DNA from: Hericium rajendrae | Lineage: Eukaryota; Basidiomycota; Agaricomycetes; Russulales; Hericiaceae | Assembly (NCBI GenBank): GCA_033439255.1 | Contig: CM065888.1 | Span: forward strand, 1,550,001 to 1,614,000 | Length of the DNA stretch: 64,000 bases | Direction of reading: 5' to 3' | Part shown: in pieces, positions 23,708 through 35,134 of the stretch | How the letters are laid out: each line of letters begins with the position of its first letter | Numbering within the stretch: the stretch's first letter is position 1 | The notes under the pieces: generated by a model | Seen by the model: the letters and a program-made list of their open reading frames with translations, nothing else | Told to the model about the DNA's origin: nothing | Databases searched by the model: none | Translations under genes and position numbers: made by a program

Positions 23708-24761
23708 CTAGAACGCAAGCTCCGTGACGATAGGCCCGAGGTCGTCCTCGTCGTCGAGCGGAAGCCCGAGATTGTCGCTGCCGATGCGCAACGGCTCGAC
23801 GATCTGATGCCTGCGTACCTATCAGCTTCACGAAGAGCAAAGAGACATGCGAGTCTCACCGCTCGAGCAGATCCTCTACACCGGCGGCGCCGGCCTCCCA
23901 GTCGACGCGAACCCAGTTGTGCACGAGCTCGCCGCCGCGGTAGACGAGCATGGTCGGGAGCATGTCCGTGTCGACGCTGTCCTCATCCTCCTCGTCCTCC
24001 TCCTCGTCCTCGTGCTTCTCGTCGTCGCCATACGGGTCGTCGTCATCATCATCGGTATACCGCCTCGGCGCAGTCCGCGATCGCGCGAGATACGACGACG
24101 ACGGCGCCCGCGGGCGGCGCGTCGCCGTACTCGCGAAGCCAATCGCGCCCGCCCGCACACGTATGAACTTCGTCTGCGCATGCAGCCGCGCAAGGCGACA
24201 CAGCGCATCATCAAGCGCATCGCACCGCTCAAGCGACTGCCCGCCCTGATCAGCCAAGTCCACCCCACCCACCACACACAGCACACTCACCGCCTCGTAG
24301 ATGTGCACGACGACCCACGTGCGCGGGTCCTCGCCCTCGACCGCGCCGACGTACCCCCGCTCGCCGACCTCGCGCAGGTATCCGAAGCGCCCCGCACCTG
24401 CGCCGCGAAGGGGTGCGGGCACGTCGCGCTCTTCTTCGAGGAACGGCTTGCCGCCGAGGCTCGCGCGCTCCATCGCGCGCGCGAGCTCCGCCGCCTCGCG
24501 CGCCTGGCGCTCGCGCGTGCGCGCGACGGCCTCGGCTTGGTCCCGGATGACGCCCTTCACGCCCGTGCGCCCGGGGCCCATGCCGATGGCCTCGTCGGGC
24601 GCGGCGGGCGGCGGCGCTTCGTCGTCGTCGGAGAGCGCGGGCCAGTCGGAGGGGGAGGGCGAGCGCGCGGGGGAGGACGAGCGGCTGGAGCCGGTGAAGA
24701 GCTCGCCGGAGAGCACGAGCTGCTCGAGGTGGTCGTTGTACTGCGGCGTGTTGTGGGCCAT
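23708..24761 (-). CDS. Phosducin-like protein
   Basis: Three exons (24291-24761, 23860-24245, 23708-23810) give 319 residues. The first intron is 45 bp and in frame, so the uninterrupted ORF hides it. The second (23811-23859) removes an early stop and adds HQIVEPLRIGSDNLGLPLDD and a short tail. Family landmarks are TGVKGVIRDQAEA near residue 70, WVVVHIYEA, the loop with CDALDDALCRLARLH, TKFIRVRAGAIGF, and LPTMLVYRGGELVHNWV, which belong to the thioredoxin-like phosducin fold. Phosducin-like proteins bind G-protein beta-gamma dimers and assist the CCT chaperonin. An unusually long acidic insert (runs of D and E) separates the FIRV and LPTM strands. The true ATG is at 24761, two codons inside the longest open frame. 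Confidence 0.85.
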
Positions 24762-25590
24762 CAGCACTGGATCGGGGTGTTAGAGAGAGAAGACGGACCA
24801 TTGTGATCTATGCCGAGGACGCTTTGTGCGCAGTGGCGAACAGAGGTGTGAGTGTCGCGCAGCCCCTTGCGAGGTGGAGTTGACGGGTATGAGTATCTCA
24901 AAGGCCTGCGCGTGTAACTGGCGCCTCAAGCTGTCTCGATACGATGACGCCCCGGTGCTTGGTGTGTGAACGCCTTCCTTCTTGCCGATACGAGAATCTA
25001 TATCGGTTGCTGCGCTGTCGCCCGTCGGTGTCGAGCACGACGCTTGAGGAGTTCAGAGTTAGGGGGAAAGGCGCAGCAGACCATTGAGTTGACGACGCTA
25101 GCACGCTGACGGATCAGAGCAATTCAGACTTTTCGATTCGAAGTCGCTCTGTTCCTTCGCCAATAGGCGCTTACACTCGCTCATACCCGCACACGACCAC
25201 AGGGAAAATTCTACCGAGCGATGTCGTTCTCCGAAATCCATACAGTAGTCTGCACATAAAATGTACACCACGGGTACTGACGTACGTATGCAAGCGAGGG
25301 TGGGCGTGTGGGCGCAAGAAATGGCGGGGGTAACGTCCGGATTGAGTCTAGGTGTGAGGTATGAGATATGCGAGCTGGGTATTGTATGTAAAGACGAGGT
25401 ATGGATGTGGTACAGAATGCAGGCAGATGGGATGCAAAGACGAGCGAGCAGGCAGAGCAGTGAGGGTAGCTAGTGACGAGGATATCTATGCAAGAAACAG
25501 AACCAAGGACGAAGAAGCGAGGGTGGGGGGATAGCGGGAACGTCCATATACACAACACTACAGTACAGCCGTCGCCGTAGCGTTCCGCGG
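24762..25590. other. Intergenic region
   Basis: This contains the promoter of the phosducin-like gene and the 3' flank of the next minus-strand gene. No coding sequence is recognised. Confidence 0.45.
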
Positions 25591-26993
25591 CTACGTGAGG
25601 CTCGCGCGCATGAGCGCGCGCGGCGTGATGTTGACGCCGGCGTGGTCCTCGAGCCACACGTCGCGCGCCTGGCACTTGCGCAGGACCTTCTCCCAGAAGC
25701 CGACAACAGCAGGAAGCGGGCGCTGCGTGCGCATGCGGTCGCTCTCCGCGCTGAGGTCGCGCACGTACTTGAGCGCGGGGAACGCCTCGCGCCGCAGCAG
25801 CGAGCCCATCTGCTCCAGCAGCGCAAAGAACGCCGTGTCCGCGTCCGTGCGCCCCCCGGCCGCGAGCATCTCCAGCGCGCCCGCGATCCGCGCGTCCATG
25901 TCCCGCACCGCGATCATCTCCAGCGCGGGGTGGCACGGCAGCAGCACGTGCGGCGCGATCCAGTCCGGCTGCTCCCAGTGCCACTCCGCGTCCGCGCTGC
26001 AGATCAGCTCGCGCAGGTTCGGGCACCACCGCGCCAGCGACAGCGGGTCCATCCCCGCCGCCCGCCGCGGCTGCGCGCTCGTCAGGTAGTGCTCCTCGAT
26101 CATCGACGACGAGTGCCCGAGCTCGAGCTGCCGCAGCGCCGCCCCGTGCGCCGCGAAGAACCGGAAGAACCCCGCGCCCGTGTAGCTGAAGTCCGCGCTC
26201 ACGACCGACAGGTTCCGCAGCGCCGGCAGCTCCCACGACGCCAGCACCGCGAACATCCCGTTGTCCAGGTTCGCCTTGAGGCTCCGCAGCGCCGGCAGCG
26301 CCACGCGCATCGCCGCGCCCAGGTCGAGCGACTCGGCGAACAGCGCGCCGCAGTTCGGCGCGCACGACGACAGCTCCAGGTACTCCAGCCGCATCGTCCG
26401 CATCGACAGCAGCGGCGCCATCCGCTCGTGGAACGGCACGTCGTCGTAGCTCGTCCACGCCAGCCGCTGCAGCTCGCACTTTGGGTGCGCGAGCAGCGCC
26501 AGCAGCCGCTCGGGGCTGCACCGCGGGTCCGGCGCCGTCTCGTAGCGGTTCCGCTGGATCGACTGGTGGTCCGTGTAGATCGCCAGCTGCGGCGAGTACT
26601 CCAGGATGACGTGCAGGTCCGCTGGCGCGCAGCGCTCGAGGATGGGCGTCTCGATGTGCAGCCGCCGGATGAAGCGCCCGCTCGACCCCATGCCCTCCAC
26701 GAACTCCAGTAGCAGCGTGTGCGCGAGCGCCTTGGCCTGCACTGCGCGGCTGATCCATACGAATTCGTACAGGTACGTCTTCACGAGCGCGTTCCAGCGT
26801 TTGCTCACGAGCGACAGATTGGTCTTGAAGCGCATCGAGGTGTAGTACGCGGGGAGGTGGAGGTTGGTGCCGTCAAGGAAGGAGGTCTCGCCACTGGTAT
26901 CGAGGGGATCGGGGGACATGTATGTCGCTTCGAGGAGGATGAGGAGCCATAACTCGGGCGGGAGGCGGGAGTGGTCGAGGGCGCGGGGATTCG
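25591..26993 (-). CDS. Divergent F-box-like/leucine-rich protein, 5' end unresolved
   Basis: The main exon is open from about 26993 to the stop at 25591. The F-box-like opening is SRLPPELWLLILLEATYM, upstream of the first in-frame ATG at 26919. A further exon must therefore supply the start, most simply through the acceptor CACTAG just before 26993. I could not identify that exon. Downstream are FKTNLSLVSKRWNALVKTYLYEFVWI, which completes an F-box-like domain, and leucine-rich stretches such as LEYLELSSCAPNCGAL and ALRSLKANLDNGMF. It is not close to the large F-box family of this window: different length, box sequence and codon use (very GC-rich third positions). It is probably also a ubiquitin-ligase adaptor. 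If the ATG at 26919 were used, the protein would have 442 residues and lack the box. Confidence 0.7.
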
Positions 26994-29900
26994 CTAGTGA
27001 TTTCGAGCCATGGTGTCGCCTGGATGCAAAGACAGTTAGTTCGGAGTTGCGATGAACTTGTCACCAAGGCAAGGAACGCAGCGATCGAACAGAAAGCTGA
27101 CAAAATCGACAGGACAGCTGCCGCAAATACGTGCGTGATAGAGGTGTCAAAGATCAGCAAATGCGACGAAGCGATTCTTGCAGTTTCCAGCCGCGCTACG
27201 CGGCAGTAGAGACGAATGTCATGTTCTGCGTTCCCGCCACCCGGCGGGTGTTCATCGCTTGATGGCCTACGCACAGCGACCGCTCTAACACCCGCACGCG
27301 AGCTTCGAAGTCGAGCTGGTCCCGACATGCGAAAGGTCGAGATCCTAGCATCCCTTGTCCAAAGAAAGTGCCCGTCCACCAGCGGACCCCGCGCCACAAT
27401 TAACGGAGACGGAAACTCACCGACATGAGCGCGGCCTGTGCGACAGGGCACGGACCCAGTGGCCAATGCGCTGTCGAAGTTTTGGCGCGTTCTTGTCGCA
27501 AACAGGAGACATGAGAACGAGAGGTTGCGCAGGAGGATGGGGGGTAAGAAATGAAGGAAGTCGAGCAGTGACGGGCGGGAGGATATAGACTTTGACAGGC
27601 ACGTGCCGGCCATTTGTTAAGTTGCCGGGCGTCGCCACCAACTCGCAAAGTACTCTGGACGTCGACTGCTCCGAGTTCGACCAACTCTTCCTGGTGATCA
27701 GAAGTCCATATCGTCGTCCTTTGTCTTCCTGACTCTTTCGACTGCCACGGACCCTGCTTGTGCCCGTCTCCAAAGCCCATCAGCAGCTGGAAGATCGCGC
27801 AGGCTCAGGGCTGTGGCGGAGCGCTGTGCGCGCTCGCGCGAGCGTTCTGTCGAGAATTCTATCGATCCCGCCTGCAGGCATCCCTGATGTCACGCACCCG
27901 CATGTCCTTCCCCTCAGCGTAAATTCCATCTCTCTTTGACTGACACACGAAGCGGCCCTTCCTTCTGGTGCCCTTCCACCAGATGTTCTTAGCCCGCGTC
28001 TCGTCCCTTACCCGGCAATGCAATCATTCACCCAGTCGCGAGCCTGCATTCCAGAAACCGCATTTCACGCCGCCCCCGTCCTCCCCACGCGGGCCCGTTC
28101 ATCTCCAGCCCACGATGATCATCGCCATCAGCAGCACTGTTCACGATGATGTTCCCCGCTGCGATCACGACCGGCGAGGCACCACCATCGGGGCGTGATG
28201 CGCACCCATCGCGCTCTGTTTGCCTCCGCGTCCTTCGTGATATCCGATCAACTCTGGCCGAGCATGATGGCTGGCGTACTTATTTGTGGCCCGTCCCCGC
28301 GATGACCCTGATCATCGCTGTGTTGGCCGACGTCGGCGCCGGTGGATTCCGAGAACATATGCCAGGGAAGGTGTTGATCGCAGTAGATCGCAGTGGACAT
28401 GTTGGCATTTGCATGTGCTCAGGGCGTTTCGCTGTCACCGGCGCAGCTTACAGCTTCATGCTCGAGTAGCGCTGTAGACACGTTAGGTCGACTTCCTCGC
28501 AGCGAAGCCCGTCTGACGCCGTGTTGCTGAACGCAAATATCCGTCCACCCTATTGGCTGGTGTAATTGGCCTATGCACTCCTGATATTCATCAACGTAGG
28601 ACAATTATCATACAAAACGGTGAAGTAAGTCATGGCGATGCGTCTGCAGCCCATGCTTACGCCAGGTCAACCGGTCAAGTGTAATTGGCATGTTCGTCTT
28701 TTCGCTCCTACAGGGCATCCTCACCGTAAGGACCAGCGCGCAGCTTACTTCTCGCGAAGGACGGTCGCCTTTCATCATCGTCATCATCATCGCCGAGAAG
28801 TTCGCCCTTGCAATCCGCCCAGCCCCGGCGCCGCTGGGTCTCGGTGAGAATACATGCCCGCCAGAGCAGCGGACAGGACATCCAGGACATCCTCGCCATC
28901 AGCAAGGACTTGCGCTATCGACTCGGATCGATTGGATACAACAGCGAAGCCGGTCGGCGCCATCGGGCTGGACGCGAAACGTCCCTCCGCATTGTACGTC
29001 AGACAGTTGTCAGACAGTGTTGTTAATCGCAGTTAAAACTTCGACACTGACGATGAATGGTATTCTCGCCGTGCCCGGCACGCTTCGGTTTGTTAGATGT
29101 CTGACGACAGGCTGGCTTGTTTCTCAGCGATCGCGCATTGTCCAGCTAAAACGGAAGCATCGTGCGCTCCGATTGTGGACCGAGATTCTCTGTTGCAGCT
29201 TTTCGCTCCGTACCCGCGCACGTACGGCATGGGCCGCGAGCAAATCAGAGAAGCGTCGCGGGACGCATTCTGCTTCGCGTTCGCTGACGGTCTATGGATG
29301 CTCTACTGCATGTGCGTGCGGGGTAACGGCAGCGCGTCGAGGGTTGGGTCAATTGGGGACAGGCGACTTGCGTGGTGCGTCCTGTGCTGCTTGGACGCGC
29401 GTCAGCTCGTCTCTCTCCTCCGGCGCCATCCAGGTCGTGATCGAGGGAGACTGTCGCCAAGAAGATGGGCACATCTATATCGACGACGCTAGATCCATGC
29501 AACGTTGAGAAGCCCATGCGCGTCGCAATGAGCGTTCGCTGGCTGCTGGGTGTTGGCGAGGGCATCAGCGCGGCGTCGAGCACCCGTGGTGGACGGGTTG
29601 TTTCCATCGAGAGGTCTGCCGGCGCGATGTGTTCAGCTCCGATGCCGGTGGGTTTCGGGAGAATGTACGTCAGACAGTACTGTTGTTCGCAAATTTCATG
29701 CTGACAATGCTGGCTCAGGACATATCGCCATCAGCACCGGCTTGCAGCTGAAGAGGAATCTACCTACTCCTCGTCAGTGCGGAGCCTCTGAGTCTACCTG
29801 TACAGCGCCATCGTGCAGAAGGGGGAGAATCCGCACCCGCTAGCTTGCAGTGCGTCGCAGCCATCCAATTCGCTGCTATATTCAGCACGCCCATTGAACA

Positions 29901-30733
29901 CTCTGCGTCTGCAGAAGCAGTTTGTCATTCCCGCGAGACATTCGACCAAGGAGATCGTCTGTTATATTTGGCTGCCTTTCCTTGAATCAACAATAAATCT
30001 CCGAGAATGTGTCGACTGACGCATACGCGCCACGGGACGCACTCTGATTCCCCGGATTCCTCAGCGCGTTTGTATACCTCTGTAGGGCTGCCCTGCGGTG
30101 TTGACCAACCAACTTCCGAGAGCCGAGGTATGTCCTCAAACGGGTGTCTGGTGACGACAGGGTTGCCTGAACGGGACGCGACGTCGAGGTTCGCTGTTCC
30201 TGGATTGGCGCCGTGGGCGTGGATGAACGTGCTAAATGAAGGCTATATCAGAGTATGGCAGCGCAACGCTTACGCCTGTTATGGACTATAACAACGAGCA
30301 AGACTGTCCTCGGATGTGCGAGCGCGAAAGGGAAGTCGGTTTCCTGCACAAGCTGGCTCATCATTCTTGACAGAACGACCATCACGCGGTGCGCCAGCTT
30401 ATTCCTCGGCGACCTGCCGGATGATATTCGACACAGGCGCGTCTGCGCACGCGACAATTGTCCGCGCCCTGCCTACTGACCTCAGCCCCGCATCAGCTCT
30501 GCGCTTCCCCAGTGCTCTCTCACTCGGGACGAAGTGCGCCAGGATCAATGCGATTGGCACCTTACCCCGTCGTTCCTCCTCTATGCTTCTCCCGAGCAGT
30601 TGCAACTTCATCATGCGCGTTCTCAAGGCACATCCCTTGCACGCATATAAAACACCCCATCTGCATCCTGTCAGAGATCTACAGGCTCTAGTGCACCCAC
30701 GCCCCAATACCCCACGTCCACTCCGCACTGACG
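26994..30733. other. Long gene-poor region
   Basis: I find no convincing gene in 3.7 kb. The longest open frame, 28690-29508 on the plus strand (272 residues, true ATG), shows no family features and has a composition like its out-of-frame readings. Two short similar segments occur near 28995 (GTACGTCAGACAGTTGTCAG) and 29667 (GTACGTCAGACAGTACTGTT), suggesting an old duplication. The region may hold untranslated exons or decayed sequence. Confidence 0.4.
30646..30652 (+). promoter_or_regulatory. TATA box of the AA9 oxygenase gene
   Basis: TATAAAA lies 88 bp upstream of the ATG at 30734. It is seen directly; its use is inferred. Confidence 0.55.
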
Positions 30734-31926
30734 ATGTTCCAATTCGCCGCTCTCGCCGCCTTCGCCGCGGCCGCGCTCCCAAAGGCACTCGCCCACGGCG
30801 GTGTGCTCGCCTATTCAAACGCGGGCAACTGGTACCAGGGCTGGGCGCCGTACAACTCTCCCGTCGGCCAGAGCACCATCGAGCGCCCTTGGTCCACCTA
30901 GTGCGTCCCCATCCCCTCCCTCCCCCGCGATGGACAGTGTGTGCTCATGCATGTGTGTAGCAACCCGATCACGGACCCGACGGATCCGCAGCTTGCGTGC
31001 AATGATGACGGCACGTCGCCCTCTGGGCAGCTGACCGCGACTGTTGCGGCTGGCTCTGCTATCACCGCGTACTGGAACCAGGTGTGGCCGCACGCGTACG
31101 GGCCCATGGTGCGTACATCCCTGGCCTTGCACGATTGCGCAGACACAGACTGATGTCCATAAACGCACAGCTGACCTACCTCGCGCAATGCCCCGGCACG
31201 ACCTGCACGGGTGTCAACTCCAACACGCTCAAATGGGTATGCTCACCTGTTTCAACTTTGCAAGTAGATACTGACAGCAGCCACAGTTCAAGATCGACGA
31301 GTCCGGGCTCATCAACGGCACCGTCTACGACGGCTTCTGGGGCGACGGCCTAATGATCGCCGACAACTCCTCCTGGACGACCACGATCCCCGCGACCGTC
31401 CCCAGCGGGAGCTACCTCATCCGCTTCGAGACCATCGCGCTGCACTCCCTCCCCGCGCAGTTCTACCCCGAGTGCGCGCAGATCGACATCACCGGCGGCG
31501 GCACCCTCGCGCCCACCGCCGCCGAGCTCGTCACGTTCCCCGGCGCGTACAGCGCGAGCGACCCCGGCCTCACGATCGACATTTACAGCAACGCCGCGCA
31601 GTCGGAGACGACGTACCCGATCCCTGGCCCTCCGCTGTACGGCAGCTCCGGCGGCAGCCCCGCGCCGCCGCCGTCGTCCGCGCCCGCGCCCACGTCTGCG
31701 CCCGCGCCCACGTCCGCGTCGACGACTGCGGCTGCGCCGACGTCGTCGTCCCCTGGTGGCAGTGCCGCACAGTACGCGCAGTGCGGCGGCACTGGGTTCA
31801 CGGGCCCGACGACCTGCGTGGCGGGCTCGACGTGCACCTACGTGAATGGTATGTCTGTCTTTTTCGTGTTGTGGCGTGCGCTGACGGGCGATGTGATTTG
31901 CAGACTACTACTCGCAGTGCCTGTAA
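30734..31926 (+). CDS. AA9 lytic polysaccharide monooxygenase with C-terminal CBM1
   Basis: Five exons (30734-30900, 30961-31108, 31171-31236, 31287-31848, 31904-31926) give 321 residues. A 20-residue signal peptide ends ALA, exposing His21 as the mature N-terminus, the first histidine-brace ligand. The second is His100 in WPHAYGPM. Gln185 and the axial Tyr187 are in LPAQFYPECAQ. A Pro/Ala/Ser/Thr-rich linker leads to a CBM1 (QYAQCGGTGFTGPTTC, ending YYSQCL) that binds cellulose; the last intron splits the CBM1. These copper enzymes oxidatively cleave cellulose or hemicellulose outside the cell. All catalytic residues are present, so it should be active. It is convergent with an A1 protease gene. 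Confidence 0.95.
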
Positions 31927-32213
31927 GGCGCTCGATGAGGCCGCGAGATTAGCGCTTGGAAGTGCAGGTTCCGGCTTTTTGTATTTTGTGTAGAATCGGC
32001 TGTGTATCTATGATCGTCCGTGTTGAAGCTTTGAAGAGTCAAAATCGATGTGTTTCGTATCTTGCCTCTGGCTTGCCGTCGGAATTCTGTTCTGTGGAGA
32101 CTGCAGTTCTCTATGCAAACATAGTGGACATCATAGCTCCCAAGATAGCGACCCTATGATGACCCCAATATATAATATAAGAGCCCTCCATCCCCGACCG
32201 CCTTCCAGGCCGC

Positions 32214-33562
32214 CTACACCAACTTCGCAATACTGACCTTATTGCTATCCGAGTCGAGGATGAGATACACATTCCGCAAGAACACGCCGCCGAGCGTCAC
32301 ATCCCCGTCCGCCTTGCGCGCATCCGCCATGATAGGAGACATACACAGCTGGCCCGTCTTCGGTCCGACGAGATCGGCCGCCTGCATCGCGAACGCGGCA
32401 CCCCCCACCGTGATCGACAGCACATCCTGCGCATTGCACGGCAGGGCATAGACCTCGTCCCGCAGCGCCGCGCCCGCGATGAGCGCGTGCGCGCGTTTCG
32501 CGTCGCCGGGCGACATGCGGATCGCGGACGAGCCCGTGTCGAGCAGCGCCGTGCCAGGCTTTGTGAGCACGGGCGTCGTGCCGAGCTTGAGGGCTCCGAG
32601 CGCCACGCGCCACTGGCCGCTCTCCCGATCCGTGTTGGCGACGGTCACGAAGCTGCCCTGAGCCGCGCTGTATGCGCTGCTGTCGGCCCCGCCGAGGGTG
32701 AGTCGGCCGGTGGATGTACCGCGACCCAGTTTGATGCCGATCTTGCTCGCGGGGATGAGCTGCGCGGCACGGAGGGTTTCGAGGAATGTGGGTCCCGTGC
32801 GCGAGGCGGACAGTTTCTGCTGAGCGCCAATGTCAGCGAGAGCCTTCTGTGAATGAGAAAGATCGCGGACCCCGTTGGTGAAGCCGGCGACGCCAGAGAA
32901 TTGAGGCCTTCTCAGGATTCCTTCAACCGTTTTCGCGATGCCGATGGTCGCGGTTAGGCCGCGACTGCCCACTTGCACGGTGTCCTTGGCCGCAGTCCCC
33001 GCTGCTTTACTGCCATCTCTGTATGTGATCTGCCAGTTCTTCGGCAGAGTTTGAAATGTTTTTGAGCCGGATGTTTGGAAGCCTGCGCGAGTTCCCTGTG
33101 GAGCGCTGGTTCAGTCGCTGCAATGCAGACGGTACCCTTAATGAGAGCACGTACGCGCAGGAGTTTAGGAGCCGCATCTGAAAGGAACCAAAGCGTTGAT
33201 GAGCCTGTATCCACGAGCACGGGCATAACTTGGGATTTGCTTCCTACTTTGAGAGACATGATATAGCCAGCGTCCTTCCCGGATGTTTGGAAAGCGGTAA
33301 TGGGGACGTTTATAGGTGCTGGCGCACGCAGACACAGAAAGTCAGAGCGAGCTGCGATATCTCTGTGGTGGTGTTAATTGCGGTGCTCAAACGAAATTGA
33401 AGGGTGTGATACATACAAGACGTCCGATATATCATGGCCCGTCCCGTTTTTCCAGGACTGGTAAACATCCGATTCAGAATCGATAGGATGGGTAGGGATG
33501 GCAAGAACGTCTATGGACAGAGAAATGATGGCTATAAAGAGCATAACTTGCTGGAACTGCAT
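32214..33562 (-). CDS. Secreted A1-family aspartic protease
   Basis: Four exons (33417-33562, 33155-33362, 32871-33095, 32214-32816) give 393 residues. A signal peptide (MQFQQVMLFIAIISLSIDVL) precedes a short propeptide. The first catalytic motif is VDTGSSTLWFLS (Asp100) and the second ALLDTGSSAIRM (Asp286). The flap region TYRDGSKAAGT and the FSGVAGF block also fit the pepsin family. The intron 33096-33154 was chosen to link LLR to GTRAGFQTSGS. The 54 bp intron 32817-32870 is in frame with a weak GTCCGC donor; removing it gives FTNG-KLSASRTGPTFLETL, which matches family spacing. If it is retained, the protein has 411 residues. Expected role: extracellular or vacuolar protein breakdown at acid pH. 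Confidence 0.85.
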
Positions 33563-35134
33563 GGCTGAAGAGAGTCAAGAGAGAGGAACTCTGAAGTTTG
33601 GAGAGATGTAAGATACTCAGTCAATGAGGAAGAACCAGCCCTGCCTTGAAAACGAATAATGGTAGCCCATTTTATATGAAGTCAAGCGATAACCGAGTAA
33701 GTTGTCCATTGGTGATATTTTCAACCGAGCTGCGATTTTCGTTGGCGTTATACAACATCACTGACGATCCTGCTACACAGGCTGTGTTAGGCGCTAAGCG
33801 TAGCAAGAACCAGTTGATGTATCCTATCGCCGGGAATCAGTCCTCCGACAATTTAGCCACGATGGTTACTCCTCTCTTTTCACAATGATGTGTGTCTCCA
33901 TGACGGAGGGAAGCGCCTAATGATCCTATGCAAAATCATGATTCAGGAGGTGCCCCGCGTTCATCTTTCGCGGTCGAGCGATCCAGAAACAGTTATGGTC
34001 CCGGTGTTAATTAGAGGGATGAGTCGAATAACTGGAATGGATCAGTTTCACATTCTGCACGCCAGATTGCGTCAGTCTTCAGCTTCTTGGGAAATAAATC
34101 ATCCGTCAACTATGCTAAATATTCATATACCAAATATTAATCTCAAAGACCAAAAAAAAAATCTGCGACTCACTGTGTAGATACTGTAGGTTCCCATGTG
34201 CGGTTGACTACACCAATTGAATGTGGGCCCTGGATAAAATCAGACGTTGCAACAAGTTGAAAGAGACTTTACAAAATCTGGCTGGCTACGTGATGAATCT
34301 TCGGCCTCGACGGCGAACCCGTAGATGTCGTGTCAACGGCCAAGCAAAAAATGCATGATCTCCCGCGACCTTCAACTCACTGGCGGTCGGCGCCAGTCTT
34401 GTAAAAACGGGCCGGATGCGGCACATTTAAGAAATCAATTCAATGACTCGAGCAACAGGGGGAAAAGTAGGGCCGCGAAGGCAGATGCTGGCATCCAATG
34501 TTCTGTCAGGCCTCGTCACGGTTAGTCAGGATATCCGGGTGAGCGAAAATCAAAAGATGAAGATTATACAACTCGTCGCCAAACAGGCTCGATGCGTCAC
34601 CGGTCAATCCGCACAATAAGTCAAGGATTGGCGTAGAACCGAATCAGCTGAAACGATCCTGCACACATTTGGGGATACTGGTACTTGTCAGTCGTGAAGT
34701 CGTGGTCCAAAGTACAAGAATTGCCGCTGACGTCCATTCTGCGGATCGTACAAGTCCAAATTGCTACAGAATTTCATGTCAGACGTTGTCATTCAACAGC
34801 ATGCTTTTTATTGGCTGGATATTCTGTAATTCGGGAGAGTCAGCGATACTTATCGCAAAGAGCTGAAAGTCAAACGACAAAACTTGTTCCAAGACAACTT
34901 CGAAGAAAGTCGTGGAAAGGTCGTGGATCTGGTCGTCGTAAGAGGCTAGAGTGTCGTCGGGTTTGACCAGGCCGAGGGCCCGGCCGGTCGGTCAAGCCCG
35001 GCCGGATGGCGGCATGCGCGCTAATGCCCTCGGACGCGCTGCGACGCGTCGCGAGTTTCTGACCTGGTTCTCAACGTTCATCAAGTACGTAGAGTCAACG
35101 CTTGCTTGACTGTCTTCCACAGTACGAGAACGAA
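33563..35134. other. Intergenic region containing the upstream block of the F-box gene at 35135
   Basis: The part 33563-34300 is AT-rich and shows no gene. From about 34375 to 35070 it matches, in opposite orientation, the upstream region of the paralogue at 21891-22640: the CACTGGCGGTCGGCGCCAGT block, CAAAAGATGAAGA near 34552, AGTCAAACGACAAAACTTGTTC near 34868, and GCTGCGACGCGTCGCGAGTT near 35039. The F-box copy was thus moved with most of its promoter. Confidence 0.6.

Noticed and set aside
25642-26712. 356-codon plus-strand frame and a 515-codon minus-strand frame in the same area
   Set aside because: Both are out-of-frame readings of the F-box-like gene at 25591-26993, with low-complexity Arg/Ala composition.
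26873-27613. 246-codon minus-strand frame upstream of the F-box-like gene as its first exon
   Set aside because: It is in a different frame from the F-box segment, without a credible junction. The upstream exon is left unresolved instead.
28690-29508. 272-codon plus-strand frame starting at an ATG
   Set aside because: No domain, no splice context, and overlapping frames of similar length. Kept only as a note under the gene-poor region.
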